From the NCBI GenBank assembly GCA_030848545.1, contig JAVDCA010000026.1, positions 49,192 to 113,191 of the forward strand: 64,000 nucleotides of DNA. The letters are read 5' to 3'. The stretch comes from Astrobacterium formosum. GTDB lineage: Bacteria; Pseudomonadota; Alphaproteobacteria; Rhizobiales; Xanthobacteraceae. Every line of letters starts with the position of its first letter. Within the stretch, counting starts at the first letter, position 1. The notes under the pieces are model-generated. The model was not told the origin of the DNA and did not search any database. It was given only the letters and a program-made list of their open reading frames with translations. Positions 29,621-38,359 of this stretch are shown piece after piece. The translations under genes were made by a program, and so were the position numbers.

Positions 29621-31015
29621 TCACGACAACAGCGGCGACCACGCCGGGTCGGACGCGTAGCTCGGCGTCGGCACCTTCTGCTCGTTGCGGCCGGTGATGT
29701 CGATCGTATAGAGCGACGGGCCGGCATTGCCGCCGGGGTCGCGGAAGAACATCAGCACGCGGCCGTTGGGCGCGAAGGTCGGGCCCTCGTTGTGATAGCC
29801 TTCGGTCAAGATGCGCTCGCCCTGGCCGTCGATCTTCATGATGCCGATGCCGAAGCCGCCGCCGCCCTGCTTGGTGAACGCGATGGTGTCGCCGCGCGGC
29901 GACCACACCGGCGTCGAATAGGAGCCCTCGCCGAACGAGATGCGCTGCGCCGCACCGCCCCCCGCTCCCATGACGTAGATTTGCGGTTTGCCGCCGCGGT
30001 CGGACTCGAAGCAGATGCGGGTGCCGTCGGGCGAGTATGACGGCGCGGTGTCGATCGCGGCGGCGTCGGTCAGCCGCGTCGTCGCCCGCGAGCGCAGGTC
30101 CATGGTGAAGATGTTGGCGTTGCCGCCCTGCTGCAGGCTCATGATGACGCGCTGGCCGTCGGGCGAGAAGCGCGGCGCGAAGGTCATGCCGGGAAAATTG
30201 CCGACCACTTCGCGCTGGCCGGTCTCGACATTGAGCAGGTAGACCCGCGGGTCGCCCTGGCCGAACGACATGTAGGTGATCTCCTGGGTCGACGGCGAAA
30301 AGCGCGGCGTGAGCACGAGGTCGTCGCCGCGGGTCAGGTAGCGCACATTGGCGCCGTCCTGGTCCATCAGGGCGAGGCGCTTGACGCGGCGCTCCTTGGC
30401 GCCGGTCTCGTCGATGAAGACGATGCGGGTGTCGAAATAGCCCTTCTCGCCGGTGAGCCGCTCGTAGATGGCGTCGGCGATGATGTGGGAGATGCGCCGC
30501 CAGTTGTCGGGCGTGGTCACGTACTGCTTGCCATCCAGCGCCGTGCCGCCGAACACGTCCCACAGCCGGAACGCGGCCTGGACGCGGCCGTCGCCCTGGC
30601 GGGCGATGCGGCCGGTGACGAGGCCCTGGGCGTTGACGGCGCGCCAGTCGGGAAAGCGCGGGGCGTCGAAACTGGGGTTCTTCTCGATGAAGGCGGCCGG
30701 ATCGATGGGGGCGAACAGGCCGGAGCGGCGCAGGTCGGCGGTGACGACGCCGGTGACGTTCCTCGCCATCTCGGCGTCGGCGCCTGAGCCGCCGGAGAAA
30801 TCCGGCAGCGCGATGGGGATCGGCTGGACATTACCTTGCGTGATGTCGAGGCGCAGCGGCGCGCGCTGCTGGGCGAATGCGGGTGCCACGCCGGAGAAAA
30901 TGCCGGAGAAAGAGCCGGCGAGAGAGCCGAACGCCGCCGCGCCGGCCAAAAGCCCACGGCGGGTGAGGCCCTTCTGGGCCCTGGTCAATTCATTGTCGAA
31001 CATTGAAAAAATCAT
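29621..31015 (-). CDS. tolB: Tol-Pal system beta-propeller protein TolB
   Basis: TolB is the periplasmic adaptor that binds Pal and passes on the pull of TolA during division. The 464-residue product has an N-terminal alpha/beta domain (about 55-185) and a six-bladed WD40-like propeller (about 200-450), with repeated phrases such as [16 protein letters not shown] and WSPRGDTI. The N-terminus contains [14 protein letters not shown], a twin-arginine motif before a hydrophobic stretch, so export by the Tat path is possible. It follows tolA by 20 bases. pal, normally next, is 6.4 kb away beyond the desulfidase module. Confidence 0.95.
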   Translation of the reverse strand: MIFSMFDNELTRAQKGLTRRGLLAGAAAFGSLAGSFSGIFSGVAPAFAQQRAPLRLDITQGNVQPIPIALPDFSGGSGADAEMARNVTGVVTADLRRSGLFAPIDPAAFIEKNPSFDAPRFPDWRAVNAQGLVTGRIARQGDGRVQAAFRLWDVFGGTALDGKQYVTTPDNWRRISHIIADAIYERLTGEKGYFDTRIVFIDETGAKERRVKRLALMDQDGANVRYLTRGDDLVLTPRFSPSTQEITYMSFGQGDPRVYLLNVETGQREVVGNFPGMTFAPRFSPDGQRVIMSLQQGGNANIFTMDLRSRATTRLTDAAAIDTAPSYSPDGTRICFESDRGGKPQIYVMGAGGGAAQRISFGEGSYSTPVWSPRGDTIAFTKQGGGGFGIGIMKIDGQGERILTEGYHNEGPTFAPNGRVLMFFRDPGGNAGPSLYTIDITGRNEQKVPTPSYASDPAWSPLLS

Positions 31016-31035
31016 CCCGATCTGGCGGTCACGCT

Positions 31036-31989
31036 CTAGCCGCGAAACATATCGCGAGGATCGAAGTTTACTTCAACATCTTTCCAGACGTCGTATTTCG
31101 CCGCCGGCAGACGGTAGGGCTGGCAGCGCAGGATGGCGCGCCGCGCGCTTTCGGCGGCCACCTGGAAGAGCGGGTTGGGGCTGCGGTTGAGGATTTGCGG
31201 ATCGGCCGCCACGGTTCCGTCCTGGCGCAGCATCAGGCGGATTTCGACGTTGAGGTCCCGGGCGTCGGCAACGCCGACGGGTGGGCTCCAGCAGGCCTGG
31301 ATCTGTGCCCGCAGGGCGTCGATCTCGCTCTGCGACAGGGTCGCGGCGCGGCCGGTGGGCAAGCCCAGCGAGGCGGTCTGGTTGAGGGTTTCGCCGGTCG
31401 CGGCCTGGCGACGCGCCTCGCGCTTGTCCAGGAGCGCGAGCTTGCTCTCGATCTTGGAGAAATCGAGCTTCTCCTGCTTCTTAGCCTCCTCGCGCTTCTT
31501 GGCCTCTTCCTTCTTCTTCGCCTCTTCGAGTTTTTTGGCTTCTTCCTGCTTTTTGGCCTCGTCCTTCTTCTTGGCCTCTTCCTTCTTGAGCGCCTCGGCG
31601 ATCGCATCGACCTTCGGCTCCGGCTCCTTCTTGGCGTCGGGCTTGGGTTCCGGCTTGGGCTTGGGCTCGGGTGGCTTGACCTCGGGCGGCTTGGGGGCCG
31701 GCGGCTTTTCGGCCGCGGCGGTGATCTCCGGCTTGTCGGTGACCTTGGGGGTCAGGTCCTTGGGATCCTTGCGCTCGCCGACCTTGTCGACCACCGGCTT
31801 GGGGGCCTTCTCGATGGTCTTGGCGGTTTTCGAGCCGGCGGTGATCTGGGTGAATTCGGACGACGAAATGACGTCGACGGGCAGCGATTCGGCCAGCACG
31901 GGCTCGAACGGCTTGGGAGAAAACGTGACCAAGCCCCAGGCCAGAAGGGCGGCATGTCCGGCCGACGATATGGTGAGGCCGAGCTTCAT
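31036..31989 (-). CDS. tolA: TolA, energy-coupling protein of the Tol-Pal system
   Basis: TolA spans the periplasm and links the TolQR motor to TolB/Pal. The 317-residue product has one N-terminal membrane anchor (about 5-25), a Pro/Lys-rich segment with [17 protein letters not shown], a long Lys/Glu/Ala coiled coil (about 125-190, repeats of EEAKKKEE), and a small C-terminal domain with the family phrase [14 protein letters not shown]. The protein-coding frame is bracketed closely by tolR (10 bases upstream) and tolB (20 bases downstream). Confidence 0.94.
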   Translation of the reverse strand: MKLGLTISSAGHAALLAWGLVTFSPKPFEPVLAESLPVDVISSSEFTQITAGSKTAKTIEKAPKPVVDKVGERKDPKDLTPKVTDKPEITAAAEKPPAPKPPEVKPPEPKPKPEPKPDAKKEPEPKVDAIAEALKKEEAKKKDEAKKQEEAKKLEEAKKKEEAKKREEAKKQEKLDFSKIESKLALLDKREARRQAATGETLNQTASLGLPTGRAATLSQSEIDALRAQIQACWSPPVGVADARDLNVEIRLMLRQDGTVAADPQILNRSPNPLFQVAAESARRAILRCQPYRLPAAKYDVWKDVEVNFDPRDMFRG

Positions 31990-31999
31990 GCGTTCCCCG

Positions 32000-32440
32000 T
32001 CAGGACCCCTGCTCCACTTCGGTCACCAGCGCGACGCGGCGGAACCCGGCCGACGACAGCCGGCCCATCACACGCATCACCGTACCATAATCCACTTTGC
32101 GGTCGCCGCGCACATAGATGCGCTCGTCGAAACCGCCTCTGGCCTCGGTCACCGCCTTGAGCTTGGCGACCAGTTCCTCGATGGGGATTTCCGAGTTCTG
32201 CAGGAACACCTGCCCCTGCAGGTTGACCGACACTGTCAGGGGTTCCTTGTCCTGGTCGAGGCTCTTGGCCTGGGTCTGCGGCAGGTCGATGGGCACGCCG
32301 ACGGTCAGGAGCGGTGCCGACACCATGAAGATGATGAGCAACACCAGCATGACGTCCACCATGGGGGTGACGTTGATCTGGCTCATCACTTCGTTGCGGC
32401 GCCGATGACGGTGTCCGCCGCCCCCAGAACTCATCCCCAT
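32000..32440 (-). CDS. tolR: TolR, ExbD-type motor subunit
   Basis: TolR works with TolQ as a proton-driven motor in the inner membrane. It has 146 residues with a single membrane span (about 26-45, [19 protein letters not shown]) that includes the conserved proton-carrying Asp29 in [12 protein letters not shown] periplasmic ExbD domain follows. The N-terminus is Gly/His/Arg-rich. It is followed by tolA after 10 bases and preceded by tolQ by 32. Confidence 0.95.
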   Translation of the reverse strand: MGMSSGGGGHRHRRRNEVMSQINVTPMVDVMLVLLIIFMVSAPLLTVGVPIDLPQTQAKSLDQDKEPLTVSVNLQGQVFLQNSEIPIEELVAKLKAVTEARGGFDERIYVRGDRKVDYGTVMRVMGRLSSAGFRRVALVTEVEQGS

Positions 32441-32472
32441 GCGTCCGGTCCCCGCACATCAACCCACATTTC

Positions 32473-33186
32473 TCACACCCGCTCGTCGATCTGACGCGAC
32501 AGGATGGCGGAAAACTCGTCGGCGAACCCCTCCAGGCGAGCCGCCTGTTTGTTCACCTCGGAGGAGAACTTGTTATAGAAAATGGTCGCCGGTATGGCCG
32601 CGATCAGGCCGATTGCGGTGGCGAACAGGGCTTCGGCGATGCCGGGGGCGACCACCGCCAGCGAGGTGTTTTTCGACGCCGCGATGGATTGGAACGAGGT
32701 CATGATGCCCCAGACGGTACCGAACAGGCCGACGAAGGGGCCGGCGGAACCCACGGTGGCGAGCACCAGAAGGCGGCGTTCCAGCCGCTCGACTTCGCGC
32801 GCGATGGTCACGTCCATGACCTTCTCGATGCGCATCTGCAGGCCCGCAAAGGAGCGCGTGGAGCCTTCGAAACTGCGCTTCCATTCCCGCATGGCGGCGA
32901 CGAACAGGGCCGCCATGGAATGGTTGGGGCGCGACTGCAGGTTGCGATAGAGTTCCTCCAGCGACTGCCCCGACCAGAACGCCTGCTCGAAGCGGTCCAT
33001 CGCCTTCTTGGTGCGGGAGAACAGGATCGTCTTGTCGACCACGATCGCCCACACCCAAACCGAGGAGGCGATCAAGCCGGTCATGACGAATTTGACGATC
33101 CAGTGAGCCTGCCAGAACAGACCGAAGATCGACAGGTCCGAGGAGGTCAGCGGGAGCGCCGACTGCGCCACGTCGGCAGGATTCAT
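32473..33186 (-). CDS. tolQ: TolQ, ExbB-type motor subunit
   Basis: TolQ forms the proton channel of the Tol-Pal motor. The 237-residue product has three membrane spans (about 28-48, 135-158 and 172-195) and the family segment [17 protein letters not shown]. Start ATG 33184-33186 follows GGAAAGACG; the frame runs 15 codons upstream. It is the first gene of the tolQRAB run. In most relatives ybgC lies directly upstream, but here a DUF2852 gene and a tetR gene intervene. Confidence 0.95.
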   Translation of the reverse strand: MNPADVAQSALPLTSSDLSIFGLFWQAHWIVKFVMTGLIASSVWVWAIVVDKTILFSRTKKAMDRFEQAFWSGQSLEELYRNLQSRPNHSMAALFVAAMREWKRSFEGSTRSFAGLQMRIEKVMDVTIAREVERLERRLLVLATVGSAGPFVGLFGTVWGIMTSFQSIAASKNTSLAVVAPGIAEALFATAIGLIAAIPATIFYNKFSSEVNKQAARLEGFADEFSAILSRQIDERV

Positions 33187-33563
33187 CGTCTTTCCTTTCG
33201 GCTCGCCGGCGAGCGGACCCGGCAAACTCAAGACCTGGGGCGCGGCGGCTGGACTAAATGGTCGATGTCGGACGGCGCGCTCCTTGGTCAGGCGACGCCG
33301 ACATCCCGGATTTTGCGCGTGGAAATCGATCCCGCCGTGAGCGGCCGGGCCACGGATTCCCCGCCAAACTTGTCCAAACTAGGGCGCAAACCCCGCGATT
33401 GACCCCCCTACAAGAGCCGCATGGTGGTTAATGCGAGGTTACCAAGTGCGTGCGGGGCGGCAGATGACGGCAACGGGACACGTACGGATGCGAAAATACC
33501 AACGACAAAGGCCGCCCGTGGGAGACGGGCGGCCTTGTCTTCGCACGTCGGGGAAGCGTGCGG
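33187..33563. promoter_or_regulatory. tolQ promoter region
   Basis: No gene is supported in this 377-base gap. It should contain the tolQRAB promoter. At 33424-33435 is the 12-mer GTGGTTAATGCG shared with the pal upstream region; TTAA-N7-TTACC at 33428-33443 is close to the CtrA consensus TTAA-N7-TTAAC. The terminator of the neighbouring DUF2852 gene lies at its far end. Confidence 0.45.
33508..33536 (-). terminator. Terminator of the DUF2852 gene
   Basis: A perfect 12-bp stem AAGGCCGCCCGT/ACGGGCGGCCTT with a 5-base loop begins 28 bases past the DUF2852 stop. On the minus strand it is followed by TTTGTCGTT, a weak U-tract. It isolates the DUF2852 transcript from tolQ. Confidence 0.75.
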
Positions 33564-34019
33564 TCAGGCGGGCGGCGCCGACGGCTGCGGCCGGTTGCGT
33601 CGATCAGTCATGAACTGATCGAATTCGGCCTTGTCCTTGGCGGCGCGAAGCCGTTCGAGGAAGTCGCGGAATTCGCGCTCCTCCTCCTCCAGCCGGCGCA
33701 GGGTATCGGTGCGGTATTCGTCGAAGGCGGAATTGCCGCTCGAGGACGGGCCGCCGCCCCAGTGGCCCATGCGGCCGCGCAGGCGTTCCATTTTCGATTC
33801 CATCCGCTGCATCTTGTGCTGCCAGCGGTCGCCGCTCCAGCAAACCATACCTTTGCTCCATAGAATGTAGGCCAGCATCGCCAGACCGAGCGGCCACCAG
33901 AAGATGAACCCGAGCACCATCACCACGATGGCGCCGGGGTGGATGCGCCGATAGCCGTAGCGATAAGGATCGCACCACGGACCCGCTCGGCGGTCGTCGA
34001 CATCTGCGGCGTAGGACAT
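33564..34019 (-). CDS. DUF2852 family protein
   Basis: The 151-residue protein has one or two adjacent hydrophobic segments (about 28-53, IVVMVLGFIFWWPLGLAMLAYILW), followed by a charged, Arg/Glu-rich coiled coil (about 65-140, with RRLEEEEREFRDFLERL). It is a DUF2852 member, known only from alphaproteobacteria and of unknown function. A 19-bp palindrome lies 19 bases before the start and resembles one that covers the start of the tetR gene just upstream, so the regulator probably represses it. Confidence 0.85.
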   Translation of the reverse strand: MSYAADVDDRRAGPWCDPYRYGYRRIHPGAIVVMVLGFIFWWPLGLAMLAYILWSKGMVCWSGDRWQHKMQRMESKMERLRGRMGHWGGGPSSSGNSAFDEYRTDTLRRLEEEEREFRDFLERLRAAKDKAEFDQFMTDRRNRPQPSAPPA

Positions 34020-34037
34020 AGGCGGCCTCGCGTGTGA

Positions 34038-34056
34038 ATGTAAATTACATTTACAT
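34038..34056. promoter_or_regulatory. TetR operator in front of DUF2852
   Basis: ATGTAAAT-TAC-ATTTACAT is a perfect 8-bp-arm palindrome in otherwise GC-rich DNA. A second site of the same length and spacing is at 34750-34768. Two matching sites around a tetR gene are strong circumstantial evidence for an operator. Confidence 0.7.
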
Positions 34057-34109
34057 ACCTAGCGCCGACCTCCCTGCTCGTCAAGGGGGTGGCCTGCGGC
34101 AAAGGTGAC

Positions 34110-34751
34110 TTACGGCGACGACGGTCGCACGGGATCAATTCCCAGACCCCTCAGATAGACCAGGATTGCGGCTTCCATCAGGTCCTCGGGTGGCATGGGA
34201 AGGCTTCTGCGCGCGGCGTCGCCGCGGCAGAACAGCGACGCAATGCCATGCGCCATGGCCCACACATGCAGGGCCATCATCAGGGCCGGCGGCCGCCCCG
34301 CCGCCGGCAAGGTGGCGATCAGCCGTTCGGCGGCGGCGCGCAGGACCGCGAAAGCGGCATCGCCGGCGACGCGCAGTTCGGGATCGGCTTCCATCGGCAC
34401 GCCCGATTCGAACATGGCCGAGTAGAAGGCCGGTTCGCTGCGGGCGAAGGTCAGATAAGCCCTGCCGACCCGCTCGAAGGCCGAAAACGGCTCCGGCCTG
34501 CCGTCGTCCCAGGCCCGCGTCAAAGCCTGCGCGAAGGCCTCGAAGCCGCGCCGGGCGACATTTGCCATCAACTCCTCGCGATCGCGGAAATGCCGGTAGG
34601 GCGCCGCCGGCGACACGCCGGCGGCGCGGGCGGCTTCCGCGAACGTGAAGCCCGCCGGCCCCTTCTGGGCGATCAGATCGAGGGCGGCGCGAAGGAGCGC
34701 CTCCTTGAGATTGCCGTGATGGTAACCGCGGGGATCCTTGGACCAGCTCAT
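34110..34751 (-). CDS. TetR/AcrR-family regulator of DUF2852
   Basis: The 213-residue product has the TetR helix-turn-helix at about 15-60 (TFAEAARAAGVSPAAPYRHFRDREEL) and a C-terminal ligand domain of the WHG type (about 85-200). It starts at ATG 34749-34751, inside a 19-bp palindrome, as expected for an autorepressor. The gene lies 90 bases upstream of DUF2852 on the same strand, with another operator between them. The ligand is unknown; targets beyond these two genes would be found by searching for the palindrome in the genome. Confidence 0.9.
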   Translation of the reverse strand: MSWSKDPRGYHHGNLKEALLRAALDLIAQKGPAGFTFAEAARAAGVSPAAPYRHFRDREELMANVARRGFEAFAQALTRAWDDGRPEPFSAFERVGRAYLTFARSEPAFYSAMFESGVPMEADPELRVAGDAAFAVLRAAAERLIATLPAAGRPPALMMALHVWAMAHGIASLFCRGDAARRSLPMPPEDLMEAAILVYLRGLGIDPVRPSSP

Positions 34752-34768
34752 GTTAATGGGGTTTACAT
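34750..34768. promoter_or_regulatory. TetR operator overlapping the tetR start
   Basis: ATGTTAAT-GGG-GTTTACAT is an imperfect 19-bp dyad covering the first bases of the tetR gene. It shares the outer ATGT/ACAT ends and the 3-base centre spacing with the perfect site at 34038-34056. Confidence 0.6.
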
Positions 34769-34831
34769 GACTTGGCGGTGGGCGTCGATGAAAGACCGCG
34801 ATGGTGCGCGCTGCATAACCCTACTCCGCGC

Positions 34832-35287
34832 CTACTCCGCAGCCAGATCCGCCTTCATGGCCATCCGCAGGGGTTTCGGGATCGGCCGGGCGCGGCCGCC
34901 GGACACGAAGGCGACGCGCACATGGGCGTCGAGGATGACATCCTCGCCGCGGGTCACGCGCTGATGCAGCGTGATCGAGGCACCCTTGACCTCCTCGGGC
35001 ACGGTCGTGACCGTGAGGAGATCGTTCATGTGGGCGGGCTTGAGGAAGTCGAGCGCCATCGCCCGCACCACGAAGGCGAAGCCCGGCGCCTCCTTCTCGG
35101 TCTCCTCGAACAGGCCGCGCTGATCGACGCCCAGGAGGCGCAGATAGTTGGTACGCGCCCGCTCCATGTAGCGCAGGTAGTTGGCGTGATAGACGGCGCC
35201 GGAGAAGTCGGTGTCCTCGTAATAGACCCGCACCGTCATGACGTGGCGGCGGTCGCGAAGTTCGCCGTCGAGGGAAAGTTCGGTCAT
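34832..35287 (-). CDS. ybgC: Acyl-CoA thioesterase YbgC
   Basis: YbgC is a hotdog-fold thioesterase acting on acyl-CoA or acyl-ACP, associated with the Tol-Pal locus in most Proteobacteria. The 151-residue product has the diagnostic YYEDTDFSGAVYHANYLRY with the catalytic Asp, and the YMERAR helix after it. It ends in a short Ala/Glu tail. It is the first tol-pal-cluster gene on this strand, but two other genes separate it from tolQ. Confidence 0.92.
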   Translation of the reverse strand: MTELSLDGELRDRRHVMTVRVYYEDTDFSGAVYHANYLRYMERARTNYLRLLGVDQRGLFEETEKEAPGFAFVVRAMALDFLKPAHMNDLLTVTTVPEEVKGASITLHQRVTRGEDVILDAHVRVAFVSGGRARPIPKPLRMAMKADLAAE

Positions 35288-35392
35288 ACCACTGGCGCGT
35301 CCTGACGAGAATCGAATGCGATGGTGCTTGTGATGACCAAAACGCGCGAGGTCAAGAACAGAGGATTCGAAGCATCGCGGCCGACATCCTGC

Positions 35393-37930
35393 TCAAGCCG
35401 CGTCGGCTTTGGGGGGCTTTTCCGCCAACATGGCATGGATGTCCGCCACGTCGCGCGGAGGCGACAGGAGATAGCCCTGCATCTCGGTGCAGCCGAGCGC
35501 CCGGATGTGGTCGAGCTGCTCCTGGGTCTCGACACCTTCCACGGTGGTCATCATGTCGAGGCTCTCGGCCAACAGGGTGACGGCGCGGATGATGGCGGTG
35601 GAGTTCTCGTGCTGCGACAGATCGGTGACGAAGGAGCGGTCGATCTTGATCTTGTCGAACGGAAACGAGCGCAGATAGCTCAGGGACGAATAGCCGGTGC
35701 CGAAATCGTCCATGGAGAATTTGACGCCGAGATCGTGGAGCTGGTTGAGCGTCTGCAGCGTCGCGAAGGTGTTCTGCATCAGCACCGATTCGGTGATCTC
35801 GAGCTCGAGGCGACGCGGCGGCAAGCCGGCGGAAGCCAGCGCCGAGACGACGGTCTGGACCAGCTGCTTGTTGAACTGGGCGGGGGAGAGGTTGACCGCC
35901 ACCTTGACGTCGTCGGGCCACGAGGCGGCGTCGCGGCAGGCCTGGCGCAGCACCCATTCGCCGATCGGCACGATCAGGCCGCATTCCTCCGCGATCGGGA
36001 TGAAGTCCGATGGGCCGATGCGGCCGCGCTCGGGATGGAACCAGCGGATCAGCGCCTCGAAGGTGGAGATGCGATCGGTCTGCAGGTTGACGATCGGCTG
36101 GTAGTGCAGCCGGAATTCGCCGTTGACGAGCGCGTTGCGCAGGCCCGACTCGATGGCGCGGCGCTCGCGGACGCGCTGGTCCATCTCCGTCTCGAAGAAA
36201 CGATGGGTTCCGCGCCCGGCGCCCTTGGCGGCGTAGGCGGCGATGTCGGCGCTCTTGAGGAGCTCCTCGACGTCGCTGCCGTCGGCAGGCGCGATGGCGA
36301 TCCCGATCGAGGTGTCGACGCTGGCTTCCTGGTCGCCGAACACGAACGGCTTGCGCATGATGTCCTGGACGCGTTGCGCCAGCACCGCGGCATCGCCGGG
36401 CTTTTCGACGCCGACCTGCACGATCGCGAATTCGTCGCCACCGAGACGGGCGACCAGATCGATCTCCCGCACGCAGGCGCGCAGGCGATCGGCCACCGCC
36501 TTGAGGAGGTCGTCGCCGAAGAGGTGCCCGAGCGTGTCGTTGATGTTCTTGAAATGATCGAGGTCGATGTAGTGCAGCGCCACCATCTCGCCGCGATGAA
36601 CGCGCGCCAGGGCCTGCTGCAGCTGCTCGCGCATGCTGGCGCGGTTGGGCAGATCGGTCAGGGGATCGTGCCGGGCCATGTGGGCGATGCGCGCCTCGGC
36701 GGCGATGCGCTCGGTGATATCTTCATGTGTCGCCACCCAGCCGCCGTCGGGCAACGGGCAGCGCGAGATCGCGAAGGTGCGTCCGTCCGTCAAGGTGCGT
36801 TGGCGACGCGTCGGGAGCCCGGTCGCGAGCGCGGCGCGCAGTTCGGTCAGGCAAAGTTCCGGTTCCTCGTCGGTGACGCCTTCGCGCTGCAGCGCGTGCA
36901 GGAGCTCCACGAGCGTGCAGTGCGCCTCGATGCGTTCGCGCGCCGGTCCGAACATGTCGCGGTAACGCTCGTTGCTGACGATGATCCGCTCGCTCGCATC
37001 GAACATGCACAGACCTTGCGACATGTTGTTGAGGGCGGCATCGATCACCCGATTCTGCGACGCGATCGTATCGGCGTGTGTCTGGGTCGTGTCGCGGAAT
37101 CCCTTGATGGCCTCCACCATCTGGCCGATCTCGTCGCCACGGCCGGAAGCGGCGAGTTCGAAGTCCGCGTCGCCGGCCGAGACGTGCCGCATCGCCCGCG
37201 TCACGGCCTGGATCGGGTGGACGATCGAGCGCGCGAAGCCAGCCGCAATCATCAGGCCGATCCCCAGACCAGCCACACCGCCGAATGCCAGCCAATTCCT
37301 GCTGACGAGAGCGTCGTTGCGCGCATTCGTCAGCGACACCGACATCTCGGTGCCGGCTTCCCAGGCGAACATGACCATGCGCGACGACATGATCGCGAAC
37401 TTGTCGTCGATGATCGCCATCAGGTCGGCGGTCCGCGCGGCGTCGTTGCCGGCCGCGTGCACCAGTTCGCGCACGCTGCCCGCGTAGGAGGCCCATTCGG
37501 CGGCGAAGTCCGAAAGCGTCGCCATACGGTCGCCGTCCCGACCCTTTCTGCGGGTCAGATTGTCGAAGCGCGACTGCACGGCGGCGAGGTCGGTCGTGAT
37601 TGCAAAAGCAAGGCCCGACGGATCGACGCCTGTGCCCGGTGTGGTTTTCAGACGGGCAAAGCGGAACACCCTCATCTGGGTCTCGGCAATATCCTCGACG
37701 ATCCCCTGCGCTGATGCCTGGCGCGGCAGCTGGTCATCGCGAACCGCCGCGACGCGATCCGCGACCTCGTTCATGCGCATGAATGCGACGCTGCCCAGGG
37801 AGGCGAAGCAGGTCAGGATGACCGCGAAGGCGATGAACGTCTTCGTACTGATCGAGGGTGTACGACGACGTCCGCGCTGTCGCAACGTCAGTCGCGCGAC
37901 GAGGTGTTGCCAGTATTTCCTGTAACCCAT
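35393..37930 (-). CDS. Membrane GGDEF-EAL protein with HAMP and PAS
   Basis: This is a c-di-GMP enzyme of 845 residues. It has two membrane spans (about 29-50 and 222-245) around a periplasmic four-helix sensor domain, then a HAMP linker (about 246-300), a PAS-like domain (about 305-425), a GGDEF domain with intact LGGDEF (about 430-590), and an EAL domain (about 605-840) with FEALIRWFHP, DDFGTGYSSL and KIDRSF. Both catalytic signatures are intact, so synthesis and breakdown are both possible; proteins of this layout often act mainly as phosphodiesterases. The ligand sensed is unknown. It lies alone, convergent with nothing. Confidence 0.92.
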   Translation of the reverse strand: MGYRKYWQHLVARLTLRQRGRRRTPSISTKTFIAFAVILTCFASLGSVAFMRMNEVADRVAAVRDDQLPRQASAQGIVEDIAETQMRVFRFARLKTTPGTGVDPSGLAFAITTDLAAVQSRFDNLTRRKGRDGDRMATLSDFAAEWASYAGSVRELVHAAGNDAARTADLMAIIDDKFAIMSSRMVMFAWEAGTEMSVSLTNARNDALVSRNWLAFGGVAGLGIGLMIAAGFARSIVHPIQAVTRAMRHVSAGDADFELAASGRGDEIGQMVEAIKGFRDTTQTHADTIASQNRVIDAALNNMSQGLCMFDASERIIVSNERYRDMFGPARERIEAHCTLVELLHALQREGVTDEEPELCLTELRAALATGLPTRRQRTLTDGRTFAISRCPLPDGGWVATHEDITERIAAEARIAHMARHDPLTDLPNRASMREQLQQALARVHRGEMVALHYIDLDHFKNINDTLGHLFGDDLLKAVADRLRACVREIDLVARLGGDEFAIVQVGVEKPGDAAVLAQRVQDIMRKPFVFGDQEASVDTSIGIAIAPADGSDVEELLKSADIAAYAAKGAGRGTHRFFETEMDQRVRERRAIESGLRNALVNGEFRLHYQPIVNLQTDRISTFEALIRWFHPERGRIGPSDFIPIAEECGLIVPIGEWVLRQACRDAASWPDDVKVAVNLSPAQFNKQLVQTVVSALASAGLPPRRLELEITESVLMQNTFATLQTLNQLHDLGVKFSMDDFGTGYSSLSYLRSFPFDKIKIDRSFVTDLSQHENSTAIIRAVTLLAESLDMMTTVEGVETQEQLDHIRALGCTEMQGYLLSPPRDVADIHAMLAEKPPKADAA

Positions 37931-38359
37931 GTCAAACTCTCGTCACGACGTTCGTGTGTCGACGGGGCGTAGTTCAAGTCGTTGGGATCGAGGGTAAATT
38001 CAGCCGAGAGGGTAAATCGGTGCCGATAACGAATTGCGAATATGCCGGCGCAATTTTCATCATTTGGTTAGGCCGGCATTAACGAATTCCGCGACGACAA
38101 ACCGGCAATTGCATCCAGGACGCCACTTACACCAACTTTCATTGGCACTGATCGATCCCGCTCTCCCGTCATTGCGAGCCACCGGGTTCGGCCTTCGGCC
38201 AGCCCGATGACAAGCTCCGCGAAGCAATCCAGTCCTTTCTTCGATGCCCCTGGATTGCTTCGTCGCTTCGCTCCTCGCAATAACGAGTCACGATCAACGA
38301 ATTTTGGTATTAGTCCCACAGCCGGTCCTCCGCCGGAGGCGAACAGAAGAACGGCCGCC
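37931..38359. other. Intergenic region before the tartrate dehydratase gene
   Basis: This 429-base stretch has no gene. Its right half is mostly a dispersed palindromic repeat (listed separately). The left part near 37970-38070 is lower in GC than the flanks and may contain the promoter of the 845-residue GGDEF-EAL gene. Confidence 0.5.
38167..38285. repeat. Dispersed palindromic repeat (ATTGCGAG/GCAATCC type)
   Basis: Outer arms CGTCATTGCGAG and CTCGCAATAACG and inner arms CGAAGCAATCCAG/CTGGATTGCTTCG make an imperfect palindrome of 119 bases. A shorter relative is at 40313-40383. Elements with these phrases are scattered through intergenic regions of many Hyphomicrobiales genomes (established knowledge); here they are noncoding. 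Confidence 0.75.

Noticed and set aside
35321..37714. 797-codon plus-strand open frame opposite the GGDEF-EAL gene
   Set aside because: The minus-strand frame has intact LGGDEF and EAL motifs; the antisense frame has none and is compositionally a shadow.
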